In this document: in pieces, positions 18,460-26,949 of the stretch
Numbering within the stretch: the stretch's first letter is position 1
Layout of the letters: every line of letters starts with the position of its first letter
NCBI RefSeq assembly: GCF_900141825.1
Contig: NZ_FQYQ01000010.1
Span: forward strand, 31,404 to 95,403
DNA: 64,000 nucleotides
Direction of reading: 5' to 3'
Source: Pseudobutyrivibrio xylanivorans DSM 14809
GTDB lineage: Bacteria > Bacillota > Clostridia > Lachnospirales > Lachnospiraceae
Notes under the pieces: generated by a model
Seen by the model: the letters and a program-made list of their open reading frames with translations, nothing else
The model's database searches: none
What the model was told of the DNA's origin: nothing
Position numbers and translations under genes: made by a program

Positions 18460-19845
18460 TTATGCCTCTTTTGTTTCGTTAATCTCTGCATTGTGCACTT
18501 TTAAAGCAATAGCACACTCAATACGCTTCTTCTGAAGCTCACATCCTACATGGTAATTACCAAGGATGCTTCCTGTGAAGTTAAATGCATTTGCTGCACA
18601 TCCGCCGCTGCAGTAGAATCTTGCAAAGCAATTCTTGCATTCTTCTTTTGCATAAACATTGCAGTGCTTGAACTGATTTACAACTTCAGTGTTCTTAACC
18701 CCGCCCCATACGTCACCGAGACAGAAATCAGTATTTCCAACGAACTGGTGACATGGATAAAGCTCACCAGTAGGTGTAACTGCCATGTATTCTGTACCAG
18801 AACCACAACCTGAAAGACGCTTGTAAACACAAGGACCGCCCTCTAAATCAATCATGAAGTGGAAGAAATTGAAATCCTTGTCTGTACCCTGACGACGCAT
18901 CATCTCGGCACAAAGTGAATCGTACTCTTCAAAGAGCTTTGGTAAATCCTCCTCACGAAGAGCATAATCATCTGTCTCCTGTGCAACTACTGGCTCAACG
19001 GAAATCTGCTTGAAGCCTTCATTTGCGAGATGAATAACATCCTTAGAGAAATCAAGATTATTACGTGTGAAAGTACCGCGAATATAATATCTGTCCTGAT
19101 TACGTGAATCAGCAAGCTTCTTGAATTTTGGCATTACGATATCGTAGCTGCCTGCTCCCTTTTTGAATGGGCGCATGAGATCATGAATCTCTGGACGACC
19201 GTCGCAGCTAAGAACTACGTTAGCCATCTCCTTATTAGCGAATTCCTGAATCTCGTCATTTAATAACACACCGTTTGTGGTGAGTGTAAATCTAAAGTTT
19301 TTGTTATGCTCTTTTTCGATTGAGCGACCGTAGGCAACTAAATCCTTAACTACCTGCCAGTTCATAAGTGGCTCGCCGCCGAAGAAATCAACTTCAAGGT
19401 TTCTTCTGCTGCCAGAATTTGCAACGAGGAAATCAAGTGCCTGCTTACCAACCTCGTAGGTCATAAGCTCGCGCTTTCCTGTGTGATATTCTCCCTCTTC
19501 TGCGAAGCAATACTTGCAGGCAAGATTGCAATCGTGAGTTATATGTAAGCAAAGAGCCTTTACAACTGTTGGACGTGCTGTAAAATCAGCAATCTTTGGC
19601 TCGTAGTTGTCTTCTGTAAATAATGCTCCATCAGCAATAAGCTGTTCAATCTCAGACTGAATCTCTGAAAGCTCTGCCTCTGAAACCTCTGGATGGCTTT
19701 TCTTCATCTGATCAAGTGCTGCATCCTTTCCCTGCTCCTGCCAGAGACCAAGGAAATCGTATGTGATTTCATCTACTACGTGGATGGCACCGCTATTGAT
19801 ATCAATAACAATGTTGTAACCGTTGTTTTTAAACTGGTGAATCAC
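18460..19845 (-). CDS. scfB: SCIFF peptide radical SAM maturase
   Basis: A 461-residue radical SAM/SPASM enzyme that installs thioether crosslinks in the SCIFF peptide encoded just upstream. The SAM cluster motif CNLACKYC is at C106/C110/C113. SPASM-type cysteines lie at about 347, 365, 375, 395, 403, 406, 412, 416 and 435 and would hold auxiliary Fe-S clusters. The N-terminal ~75 residues form a peptide-recognition (RRE-like) region. Translation appears to start at GTG 19845 with AAAGGA upstream, matching the usual MIHQ...NGYNIV start. It ends 54 nt before secDF. Confidence 0.95.
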   Translation of the reverse strand: MIHQFKNNGYNIVIDINSGAIHVVDEITYDFLGLWQEQGKDAALDQMKKSHPEVSEAELSEIQSEIEQLIADGALFTEDNYEPKIADFTARPTVVKALCLHITHDCNLACKYCFAEEGEYHTGKRELMTYEVGKQALDFLVANSGSRRNLEVDFFGGEPLMNWQVVKDLVAYGRSIEKEHNKNFRFTLTTNGVLLNDEIQEFANKEMANVVLSCDGRPEIHDLMRPFKKGAGSYDIVMPKFKKLADSRNQDRYYIRGTFTRNNLDFSKDVIHLANEGFKQISVEPVVAQETDDYALREEDLPKLFEEYDSLCAEMMRRQGTDKDFNFFHFMIDLEGGPCVYKRLSGCGSGTEYMAVTPTGELYPCHQFVGNTDFCLGDVWGGVKNTEVVNQFKHCNVYAKEECKNCFARFYCSGGCAANAFNFTGSILGNYHVGCELQKKRIECAIALKVHNAEINETKEA

Positions 19846-19865
19846 TAAAAAAATGTCCTTTCATA

Positions 19866-19915
19866 AACGCACAATAGACCGTTCCCCATCCATGGGATGA
19901 GGACCGGTCTGCGTT
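19866..19915 (-). promoter_or_regulatory. intercistronic hairpin between scfA and scfB
   Basis: Arms AGACCG (19876-19881) and CGGTCT (19905-19910), with outer AACGC/GCGTT (19866-19870/19911-19915) and an inner pairing in the loop. There is no T run. It sits between the precursor and maturase genes and may stabilise the precursor mRNA or lower maturase expression. Confidence 0.6.
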
Positions 19916-19942
19916 AAATATTACTTCATTAAATATGAGCAA

Positions 19943-20086
19943 TTACTTAGAGTGCTCACAGCTCTGGTTTCCAACTGTGCAAGAAGTCTTGCAAGCTGAC
20001 TGGCATGATGTCTGGCACTCGCCACATCCGCCTTCCTTTACAGTGTTCTGTAATCTTGCAGTATTTAATGTTTTGATGTGTTCCAT
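19943..20086 (-). CDS. scfA: SCIFF ribosomal peptide precursor (six cysteines in forty-five)
   Basis: A 47-residue peptide read directly from the minus strand. It starts MEHIKTLNTARLQNTVKEGG and ends CEHSK, with six cysteines at 21, 24, 28, 32, 36 and 43. This is the near-universal clostridial SCIFF precursor, whose cysteines are linked through thioether bonds to nearby residues by the maturase encoded directly downstream. The ribosome binding site AAGGAG lies 10 nt upstream. The biological function of SCIFF is unknown. It has its own promoter. Confidence 0.97.
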   Translation of the reverse strand: MEHIKTLNTARLQNTVKEGGCGECQTSCQSACKTSCTVGNQSCEHSK

Positions 20087-20144
20087 AATGAATATCTCCT
20101 TTTCTTTAAACAGCTACTACTCATAGTAACCCTAAGATTAATTG

Positions 20145-20173
20145 ATTATACTATAAATCCGCTAAAATATAAA
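20145..20173 (-). promoter_or_regulatory. promoter of scfA
   Basis: Perfect -10 TATAAT (plus positions 20145-20150) with a -35-like TTTATA 17 nt upstream (about 20168-20173). Confidence 0.5.
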
Positions 20174-20182
20174 GTATTTTCC

Positions 20183-21349
20183 TTATTCTGCCTCAGCAGG
20201 TGCTCCTGTGTAATTTGCATTGTCGATGCAGAAATCAAGTGCCTTCTGTGTAAGGTAAGCCTGACGGAAATATCTCTCGCCAGTGTAACCATCTACATCA
20301 TATACTTCATAGAAGCTTGTTTCGTCAGTTGCACCTGATGATGAAAGAACTCCCTGAATAAACTCTTTATAGCCAGCTTCATCAATTTCAATTTTCTCTG
20401 CCTTTGCAATAGCCTCAAGGATGAGTTCAGTCTCTGTAGACTCCTGAATGCTTGTCTTCATGCTTTCAACATAAGCATCATAATCCTGTCCCATCGACTC
20501 GAAGTATTCTTTTGCTGTAGTGCCATATGACTGATACTGCTTGTCATATACGCTAAGATACATATCTACTCTTGCCTGAAGAAGTTCCTCTGGAACCTTT
20601 GATACCTTGCTGTTATTTAGAACGGCATTTAATACGGCTGTCTGCTTGTCGCTCTTAAGATTGTTCTCAAGGCTTGCTGTATATTTCTCCTTAAGTGAAT
20701 CCATGTAAGCATCGACTGTGTCATATCCGAACTTATCTGATACGATTTCATCTGTAAGGGCCTTCTTAGAATCGATAGCCTTTGCGATGTAATTAACCTG
20801 GAATGTAAAGATAACTGTCTGACCTGCTAAATCTGCATTGCCATAATCGTCTGGGAACTTAACTTCGTAAGCAACTTCCTCGCCTACCTTGTGACCTACA
20901 AGACCGGCTGTAAATCCTTCAATGTATCCGCCGCCTGTTGCTGAGCTGTTGTTTCCTACGTCGATAAGCTGATCCTCAGCAGAGCCACCATCAAAAGCGA
21001 CTCCATCTTTTGAGCCAACATAATCAACATTTACGATAGAATCTTCAGCAATTTCATTAGCATCCTTATCCTCTACGTAAATAGCTGCTTCTGAAATAGT
21101 CTTTGATACATATTCATCAAAGCCCTCATCCGAGTACTCGTACTCTCCATCCAATGTGATTTCGAGATTCTTATACTCTCCAAGCTTAACAAATTCGTCT
21201 ACATCATATTCGATATCAGCAACCTTCTTTTTGCTGGTTTTATCTGTCTTCTCTGTCTTAGTTTCAGCTTTGTCTTCTTTCTTTCCACAGGCAGAAAGAG
21301 AAAAGGCCATTGTGCATATTAAAACCAATGCTAATAATCTTTTTTTCAT
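20183..21349 (-). CDS. secreted trigger-factor-like lipoprotein with FKBP domain
   Basis: A 388-residue lipoprotein with a signal peptide ending in LSACGKK and then a lysine/threonine-rich linker. An FKBP-type peptidyl-prolyl isomerase domain (for example VNVDYVG, FPDDYGNADLAGQ) and a trigger-factor C-terminal chaperone region follow. Cytosolic trigger factor binds ribosomes; this version lacks that domain and is exported, so it probably helps fold secreted proteins at the outer membrane surface. It lies next to the SecDF/SCIFF genes, consistent with export. The start has GGAGGG upstream. Confidence 0.88.
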   Translation of the reverse strand: MKKRLLALVLICTMAFSLSACGKKEDKAETKTEKTDKTSKKKVADIEYDVDEFVKLGEYKNLEITLDGEYEYSDEGFDEYVSKTISEAAIYVEDKDANEIAEDSIVNVDYVGSKDGVAFDGGSAEDQLIDVGNNSSATGGGYIEGFTAGLVGHKVGEEVAYEVKFPDDYGNADLAGQTVIFTFQVNYIAKAIDSKKALTDEIVSDKFGYDTVDAYMDSLKEKYTASLENNLKSDKQTAVLNAVLNNSKVSKVPEELLQARVDMYLSVYDKQYQSYGTTAKEYFESMGQDYDAYVESMKTSIQESTETELILEAIAKAEKIEIDEAGYKEFIQGVLSSSGATDETSFYEVYDVDGYTGERYFRQAYLTQKALDFCIDNANYTGAPAEAE

Positions 21350-21390
21350 GTCTTAAAATCCCTCCTCAAAAGTCTGCCTTAGTTTAACAC

Positions 21391-21396
21391 ATTATA
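21391..21396 (-). promoter_or_regulatory. -10 box for trigger-factor-like gene
   Basis: TATAAT on the minus strand 41 nt upstream of the start. The -35 is poor and overlaps the end of the upstream response-regulator gene. Confidence 0.35.
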
Positions 21397-21400
21397 AACC

Positions 21401-22822
21401 TTATCGCAAAGTGCTAGCGTTCTTTCTATATTCGGTTGGTGACACCCCCACATAGGATTTGAAGCTTTTCATAAAATGTTTTTCATTGTCATATCCGACC
21501 TGGGCAGAAATCTCATTTACCTTTAAGTCTGTATTGGCCAAAAGTTCCTTTGCCTCTGCCATTCTAAGATCCTTTACATAGGTGACAAAATTAGTGCCTG
21601 TAAAGTTTTTAAACTCTGTGGAAAACAATGAATAATTCATTGATATATGGTTGCTTACAACTGCCATATTCAAATCTGTTGAATAATTTTCCTTTATGTA
21701 TTTAATGGCTTCCTGCATTTTTGAATAGGTATTATCAGAATCATTTTTTAGCATAAACTCTGATTGTCTCTCCAAAATAAAGTTCATAAATTTCTCTCGG
21801 TAAATATCAAGGCAATCAATCTCCATTACATTTTTAAGCTCTACCGGTACTTCTTCTCTAAAAGTTCCTGTGAACTCAGTAATAAAAAATTCAATCGAAT
21901 CTAAAAAATCAGAAGCTGGAATCTGTCCTCTTATTGCAGCAATAAAAAAGCCATCCCACTCTTTTTTAAGGTCTTTTGTTCTATCTGTACCCATCAATTG
22001 CACTCGGGCAGATATGGATTTTTTATCTGTGTATTTCTGAGCTGATTGCAATAGCATTTCCGGAATTTCAGGTAAGTCCTCATCTACTACACTCATATTC
22101 TGCAAAAAAGCTTCCATTCTTCTATCCCTTGCCTGAGTGTATGCCTTTTTTAAATCCGATGCATCTGAATAGGAATCACTGACACCAACATATCTTATAT
22201 TATGAATAGTTCTCTCTGATGAAACTATCATAACATTGGACCCCAAAACGTTTTTTAGAAGAATTCCACACTTTTCTTCTGGAAGACTGCCAATAGGAGC
22301 AACATACACATTAAACTGCTGCCCAACCTCATCCTTTATTTTTTTAGCTATAAGCTTGATGTCATCAGAGGTTGTTCCACTATCCTGAAGAAAATACTTC
22401 AAAAGCTTTGTATCAGTAAGCTCTGTCTTTTCCTCGTCTAGTCTTCGATTATTCAGTTCCTCATCAAGCTTTGTAAGAACTTCCTTCAGCTTATCTCTTT
22501 CAACAGGCTTTAAGATATACTCCCTCACTCCCTGTCTCATCATTTCTACTGCGTAGGAAAAATCATCATAGCCACTGACTGCCACTGAAAGAGGAGGATT
22601 ATCCAGCTCCTGCACCGCCTGAACCAATTCAATACCATTCATCTTTGGCATTCTAATATCTGTCAGCATCACGTCAATCCTGGTAGTCTTCAGTATATCC
22701 AAGGCTTGCAAGCCATTACTGCACTCTATTACCTCTTCATATGGGACCCCACTTCTTTTAATCATTGCAGAGATTCCCTGTCTTATTAGCTTTTCATCTT
22801 CAACAACTAGAATTTTATTCAT
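21401..22822 (-). CDS. YesN-type response regulator (REC + AraC HTH)
   Basis: A 473-residue regulator. The N-terminal receiver domain has phospho-acceptor D55 (VMLTDIRMPKMNG), the middle is a linker of unknown fold, and the C-terminal AraC domain has two HTH motifs (VSNHISMNYSLFSTEF and VGYDNEKHFMKSFKS). It overlaps the histidine kinase gene by 4 nt (ATGA), its cognate partner. YesMN-type pairs usually control sugar uptake and glycan-degrading operons, so the neighbouring ABC/phosphorylase operon is the likely target. Confidence 0.92.
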   Translation of the reverse strand: MNKILVVEDEKLIRQGISAMIKRSGVPYEEVIECSNGLQALDILKTTRIDVMLTDIRMPKMNGIELVQAVQELDNPPLSVAVSGYDDFSYAVEMMRQGVREYILKPVERDKLKEVLTKLDEELNNRRLDEEKTELTDTKLLKYFLQDSGTTSDDIKLIAKKIKDEVGQQFNVYVAPIGSLPEEKCGILLKNVLGSNVMIVSSERTIHNIRYVGVSDSYSDASDLKKAYTQARDRRMEAFLQNMSVVDEDLPEIPEMLLQSAQKYTDKKSISARVQLMGTDRTKDLKKEWDGFFIAAIRGQIPASDFLDSIEFFITEFTGTFREEVPVELKNVMEIDCLDIYREKFMNFILERQSEFMLKNDSDNTYSKMQEAIKYIKENYSTDLNMAVVSNHISMNYSLFSTEFKNFTGTNFVTYVKDLRMAEAKELLANTDLKVNEISAQVGYDNEKHFMKSFKSYVGVSPTEYRKNASTLR

Positions 22823-24645
22823 GAATTACCCTCGTTTACATCTATCTCAATCATAGGAATTTTGATGCTTACCTTCGTATAGCATCCTTCCATAGCAGCC
22901 ACTTCTATTCCGTAGCCTGGGCCATAGGCCATTTTTAATCTATCCTCAACATTCTTTAATCCAATACCGTTACTTGAACTACCACTGGTTTCTATTTCAC
23001 CTGCTATCTTTTTTCTGAGCATCTCCAGCTCTTCTTCATTCATGCCACGGCCATTATCTGTAATCTCTATGATACAGTCGGAATCAATGATAATACCTTT
23101 GATATAAATAGTTGTGTCCTCTGCAATCTCCTCCACACCATGAATTATGGCATTTTCAATGATTGGCTGAAGGGACATCTTAGGTATTTTCTGACTTAAA
23201 ATTTCTTCCGGTATATTCAAAGACAGATATATGACATAATCAAATCTAAGATTGATAAGTGCCATATAATTTTTTATATATTCCAACTCATCTGCCACAA
23301 GCACCGTATTAGAGCTCCACTTCATACTATATCTCAGGAGCTTTCCTAGACTTGTTATGGAATCAGAAATCTGATACTCCTCCTGCATCTCTGCCATCAT
23401 CTTTATGGATTCCAAAACGTTGTAAATAAAATGGGCATTTATCTGATTCTGTAAAGCCTTAATCTGGCTATCCTTTGCCAGGATTTCTCTGTCGATATTC
23501 TGCTGCATAAGAGTCTGAATGTTGTCAAGCATTCGATTAACCTGGTGAGCCAGCTCACCCATTTCATCTTCTCTGCCGACATCAGTAGCTCTTACATACA
23601 GATTTCCTGCACGTACCTGTCTGATTGTACGCAAAACATCATAGAAGTTCTTTAAAAGATTAAGCACTACACGATTAACCAAGAAGTACAAAACAACCAG
23701 AATGCAAATCATCCAAAATACAAATGCATTTCGCTGACTATGAACCTCATCAATATTTTCTGAAATATTTTTTACAGAGACAAGCGTTCCTGAAAGCTCA
23801 TTAATGTACATTCCCGAAATAACGCTTTTATCATTCTTGCTGTAATAGGTTTTAATATCCGGGGCCTCGCCTTTTTTTGCGATTTCCTGCATCTGCCTTG
23901 CCAGAGAAATGGCGATTTTTCTAACAGCCTCATTAGTGTTCTTTCCGAAAATAACTCTACCCTCAGCTGTAACAAAGCAGCTGATTTCACCGGCAACATT
24001 TTCATACAAGGATGGGAACATTGTCTCCATTTTCATATTGGCCTCAATCACACCAAGCTCTCCGTATTTACGATTTTTAACCGGTGTAATCAGTGCCATC
24101 ATTGGAGTATTATCTCCACCAGAAAACAGATTATCTTTATAATCAAAAATCCATCCACCCTCTTCTAACATAGGAATCCATGCCTGTTTTTGAAGACGGC
24201 TGGCAGAATACATTACCGGCATCATCTCCTGCACATTATCTGTGGAGGCATAATATCTTGCTCCTCCAAGTACCGGGTTTGTATTGATAAGTCTTTCAAG
24301 AGCTGCTACGTCATTGCGATATATTTTTATCCACTCTTTTGTGGTATATTCTCCACCGTTTTTTGCATTAAGAAGCACCTTGTTCATGGTTTCATCTGAC
24401 AGAAAAAACTGTGTAGTCATATTGATTGAATCCACGTTATTTCTAATACTATCCTGCCTTCTTGCCATTGTAGAAGAAAGATATGAAACATTTTCATTGA
24501 TGGTAGACTGCTCAATATTGAAAAACATTATTCCGCTTAGGATAGCAATAGGCACCATAACAAAAACCAGGATAATGGCGGTCAATTTAATATTCAGTTT
24601 TACGCCTTTAATCGATTCCCAATTTTTCTTTTGCTTTTGCAACAT
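22819..24645 (-). CDS. YesM-type sensor histidine kinase
   Basis: A 608-residue kinase. A membrane helix (~20-42), a ~260-residue extracytoplasmic sensor domain, a second helix (~306-330), HAMP, and then the LytS/YesM-like HisKA_7TM-independent kinase core follow. The phospho-acceptor is H405 in NAHFIYN, with NAIIHG, TDNGRGM and GIGLKNVEDRL ATP-binding boxes. It starts inside the 3' end of the upstream binding-protein gene (38-nt overlap) and overlaps the response regulator gene. No clear ribosome binding site precedes its ATG, which suggests translational coupling. Confidence 0.92.
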   Translation of the reverse strand: MLQKQKKNWESIKGVKLNIKLTAIILVFVMVPIAILSGIMFFNIEQSTINENVSYLSSTMARRQDSIRNNVDSINMTTQFFLSDETMNKVLLNAKNGGEYTTKEWIKIYRNDVAALERLINTNPVLGGARYYASTDNVQEMMPVMYSASRLQKQAWIPMLEEGGWIFDYKDNLFSGGDNTPMMALITPVKNRKYGELGVIEANMKMETMFPSLYENVAGEISCFVTAEGRVIFGKNTNEAVRKIAISLARQMQEIAKKGEAPDIKTYYSKNDKSVISGMYINELSGTLVSVKNISENIDEVHSQRNAFVFWMICILVVLYFLVNRVVLNLLKNFYDVLRTIRQVRAGNLYVRATDVGREDEMGELAHQVNRMLDNIQTLMQQNIDREILAKDSQIKALQNQINAHFIYNVLESIKMMAEMQEEYQISDSITSLGKLLRYSMKWSSNTVLVADELEYIKNYMALINLRFDYVIYLSLNIPEEILSQKIPKMSLQPIIENAIIHGVEEIAEDTTIYIKGIIIDSDCIIEITDNGRGMNEEELEMLRKKIAGEIETSGSSSNGIGLKNVEDRLKMAYGPGYGIEVAAMEGCYTKVSIKIPMIEIDVNEGNS

Positions 24646-26194
24646 ATTGATATCGTTTCTCCTGAAGCTGTTCGTAGCCTAACGCATTACGCTCTTCTTT
24701 ATATCTTTCTAAAATTTCATCAAACTCTTCTTCACTTTCAGAAATAAGCAAATCCTGTAAAGTCTGCGCCCACAGTGCCTTTATCTGACTATCTACATAA
24801 GCATCCTCAGTATCCGCTGGCAAAATAACATCATACTGACCTGTGTAGCTGGCATAATCATAGGTCCATTCCTCCAGCTGAGTAGTAGGGGAAGTATTCT
24901 CTGGCCGCCACTTTAGCTGCATTACGTTATCCTGCAGCATCCAATATGCATCATCTGCCCCATAAATCTTGTCGTAGGTAACCCTATCAGAATTAAGCAG
25001 TGACAGCACCTCAGGTTTTATCACTGGCTTGCCATCCACCATTTCGTAGGTAATTCCTTCCACTCCCAGATACACTAGCTTCTGCCCCTCCTCCGAAATC
25101 AGGTAATCCATAAACTGAATAGCCCTATCCGGATTTTTGCAGTTTTTAGAAATCATAGTAACAGTCCATCCACTGACTGTGTTTGTAGGAAGTACAGGGT
25201 CATCCCCATTTTTATTCTTCGGACCATCCACAGCTATATAAATGCTGTTAGGGTCTCTGGAGTAAAGTAGCTTCTGCTGGGCTGCCATATCCGTATACTG
25301 ATATAGCATGCAAAAATACCTTCCCTCAGCCAGCTTTTCTTCCATCTGGATTCTCTGGTCGATAAAAATATCCGTAGCAAGATACCCTTCCTCGTTTAGC
25401 TGTCTGAACATCTTTAGCCACTCGATGTACTCAGGGTCTGTATTTCTATCATAGAGCTTGCCATCCTTTTCGTATGGCACAGCCAAAAAATTCTGTATAT
25501 ACTGATCAAAGGATACATTTCCCGAATCATCAAAAAGATGTGCACCTATTGGGATAAGAGGCTTTCCATCCACTTCAGGAAACATCTGCTTTGCCTTTCT
25601 CACAGCCCTCTCAAAACCTGCAATGGTGGTCATATCCGGACTTCCGATAGCCTCGTAAATATCCTTCCTTACCAAAAAAGTCTGATTCGAGCCTATGTTA
25701 TCGTTGCTCTCCACGTCCTGAGGAGTAACACTAGAACAAGGATAACCATAGATATTTCCATCACTTTGGGTATACCAGCTAACAGCCTGCTTATCGCACA
25801 CCTGATAAAAATATGGGTCATACTCATCTGCCAACTGATTAATGGCATACACCATATCCTTCTGTATCATCTCGTTGACCTGAGGCTCCCACCATCCCAA
25901 AGTAATCAAATCAGGCAGAGATCCAGACTCTATCAAAGCATTAAGCTTTTCCTCTTCATTACCCTGTGGCGTTATGAAATTAATATTGACCCCAGTGTTC
26001 TCCGTAATGGCCCTGGAAACCACACTGCTTCCCCAGCCTGTATTAAACCAGGAATAATTAATATACCAGTCCAAAGTAATCGAATCCTCTGATGCTGGTG
26101 TATTATCTACAGTTTCCTTTCCGCAGCCCACAAACGTTGTCATCACTAGGCTTGCCGCTATTATTCTTTTAATTGTACTCAATTTAGTTTCCAT
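24608..26194 (-). CDS. extracellular sugar-binding lipoprotein linked to the YesMN pair
   Basis: A 528-residue LplA/YtcQ-type solute-binding protein with a lipoprotein signal peptide (VMTTFVGCGKE). The mature part has the class II binding-protein pattern (for example SLPDLITLGWW and NTVSGWTVTMIS). It is the first gene of a trio with the sensor kinase and response regulator, not with permeases, so it may deliver the signal to the kinase rather than feed a transporter. A strong promoter places the predicted transcript start at or next to the ATG; a leaderless message or a TTG start at codon 5 is possible. Confidence 0.85.
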   Translation of the reverse strand: METKLSTIKRIIAASLVMTTFVGCGKETVDNTPASEDSITLDWYINYSWFNTGWGSSVVSRAITENTGVNINFITPQGNEEEKLNALIESGSLPDLITLGWWEPQVNEMIQKDMVYAINQLADEYDPYFYQVCDKQAVSWYTQSDGNIYGYPCSSVTPQDVESNDNIGSNQTFLVRKDIYEAIGSPDMTTIAGFERAVRKAKQMFPEVDGKPLIPIGAHLFDDSGNVSFDQYIQNFLAVPYEKDGKLYDRNTDPEYIEWLKMFRQLNEEGYLATDIFIDQRIQMEEKLAEGRYFCMLYQYTDMAAQQKLLYSRDPNSIYIAVDGPKNKNGDDPVLPTNTVSGWTVTMISKNCKNPDRAIQFMDYLISEEGQKLVYLGVEGITYEMVDGKPVIKPEVLSLLNSDRVTYDKIYGADDAYWMLQDNVMQLKWRPENTSPTTQLEEWTYDYASYTGQYDVILPADTEDAYVDSQIKALWAQTLQDLLISESEEEFDEILERYKEERNALGYEQLQEKRYQYVAKAKEKLGID

Positions 26195-26200
26195 TTCCCC

Positions 26201-26229
26201 ATTATACTAATTACCCACCTGTCTTTCAA
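26201..26229 (-). promoter_or_regulatory. strong sigma-A promoter for binding protein/kinase/regulator operon
   Basis: -35 TTGAAA (plus 26224-26229), a 17-nt spacer and -10 TATAAT (26201-26206). The -35 lies inside the left foot of the giant palindrome. The predicted +1 is about 26194, the first base of the gene. Confidence 0.75.
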
Positions 26230-26948
26230 TCAGTCCTTGTTTGCCCCCTCTTCCTCTGCCGCCGCCCGTCCCATCCTGCCTTTGTAGTCCAGTCCCGCCA
26301 GCCTCCCTCTCGGCCGCCCTGGGCCTGTGCCACAGGAATATCGTAAGAATATTATGTTTTTCATACTTGCAAAGTCTCGCATCTTTATTAACAGGTGTCT
26401 TTTGTAAGTCTTTACAATTTTGAAAAATGTAGTCAGCTGGCGGACACTAAGTAGTCTACATAGGACTTCAAATTTATATAGGTGAACTTGGGTGATTTTG
26501 TAGTGAGCCTAGAAAAATAAAAAGCTGATTTTGCAATGTATAGTCAGCTGCCGCTAGGACGGCGGCAGCAGTGGTCACTTGAAACACGATGTTGAATGTG
26601 CCACGGTGACTATACATACAAAATCATGCTTTTTAAATTTTTCTTGGCAAATGGAGTATGAACCCAAGTCACCTATGTAAATTCGAAATCCTATTAAAAT
26701 AATTAAAGGTGTCCGCCATCTGCTCTACATTTTTCAAAATAGTTCATACTTCAAAAGACACCTGTGGATGCTCCCTTTTTGCAAGTTGAAAAACTATAAT
26801 ATTCGCGAAATCATTCCTGCGGCACAGGCCCAGGGCGGCCGAGAGGGAAGCTGGCGGAGCCAAAGTAACGAGCAGGATGGGACGGGCGGCGGCTAAACAG
26901 GGCCGATAGCAAACAAGGACTGACGCCAAACGGCGCCAGCCCAGGTGG
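26215..26948 (-). repeat. 734-bp imperfect palindrome / giant foldback element
   Basis: This 755-base gene-free gap is filled by one long inverted repeat centred near 26581. The arms are about 330 nt each. Perfect or near-perfect paired blocks, in nested order, include 26215-26221/26942-26948, 26230-26244/26909-26923, 26258-26279/26872-26893, 26295-26339/26813-26857 (45 pairs counting two G-U in minus-strand RNA), 26347-26355/26796-26804, 26391-26404/26752-26765, 26417-26431/26726-26740 and 26438-26447/26709-26718, separated by internal loops. The outer blocks are far more GC-rich than the surrounding DNA. No convincing ORF or transposase is present. It begins directly after the stop of the ABC permease gene. 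Function unknown. Confidence 0.9.
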
Positions 26949-26949
26949 T

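Noticed and set aside
26241..26929. Two ~60-residue reading frames in opposite directions sharing PPASLSAALGLC
   Set aside because: They lie in the matching arms of the giant palindrome, so the shared peptide is a by-product of the inverted repeat. No ribosome binding sites or conserved protein features are seen.
26215..26948. Insertion sequence or MITE with terminal inverted repeats
   Set aside because: The arms pair across the whole element rather than only at the ends, there is no transposase, and I see no target duplication at the borders. Kept as an unclassified foldback element.
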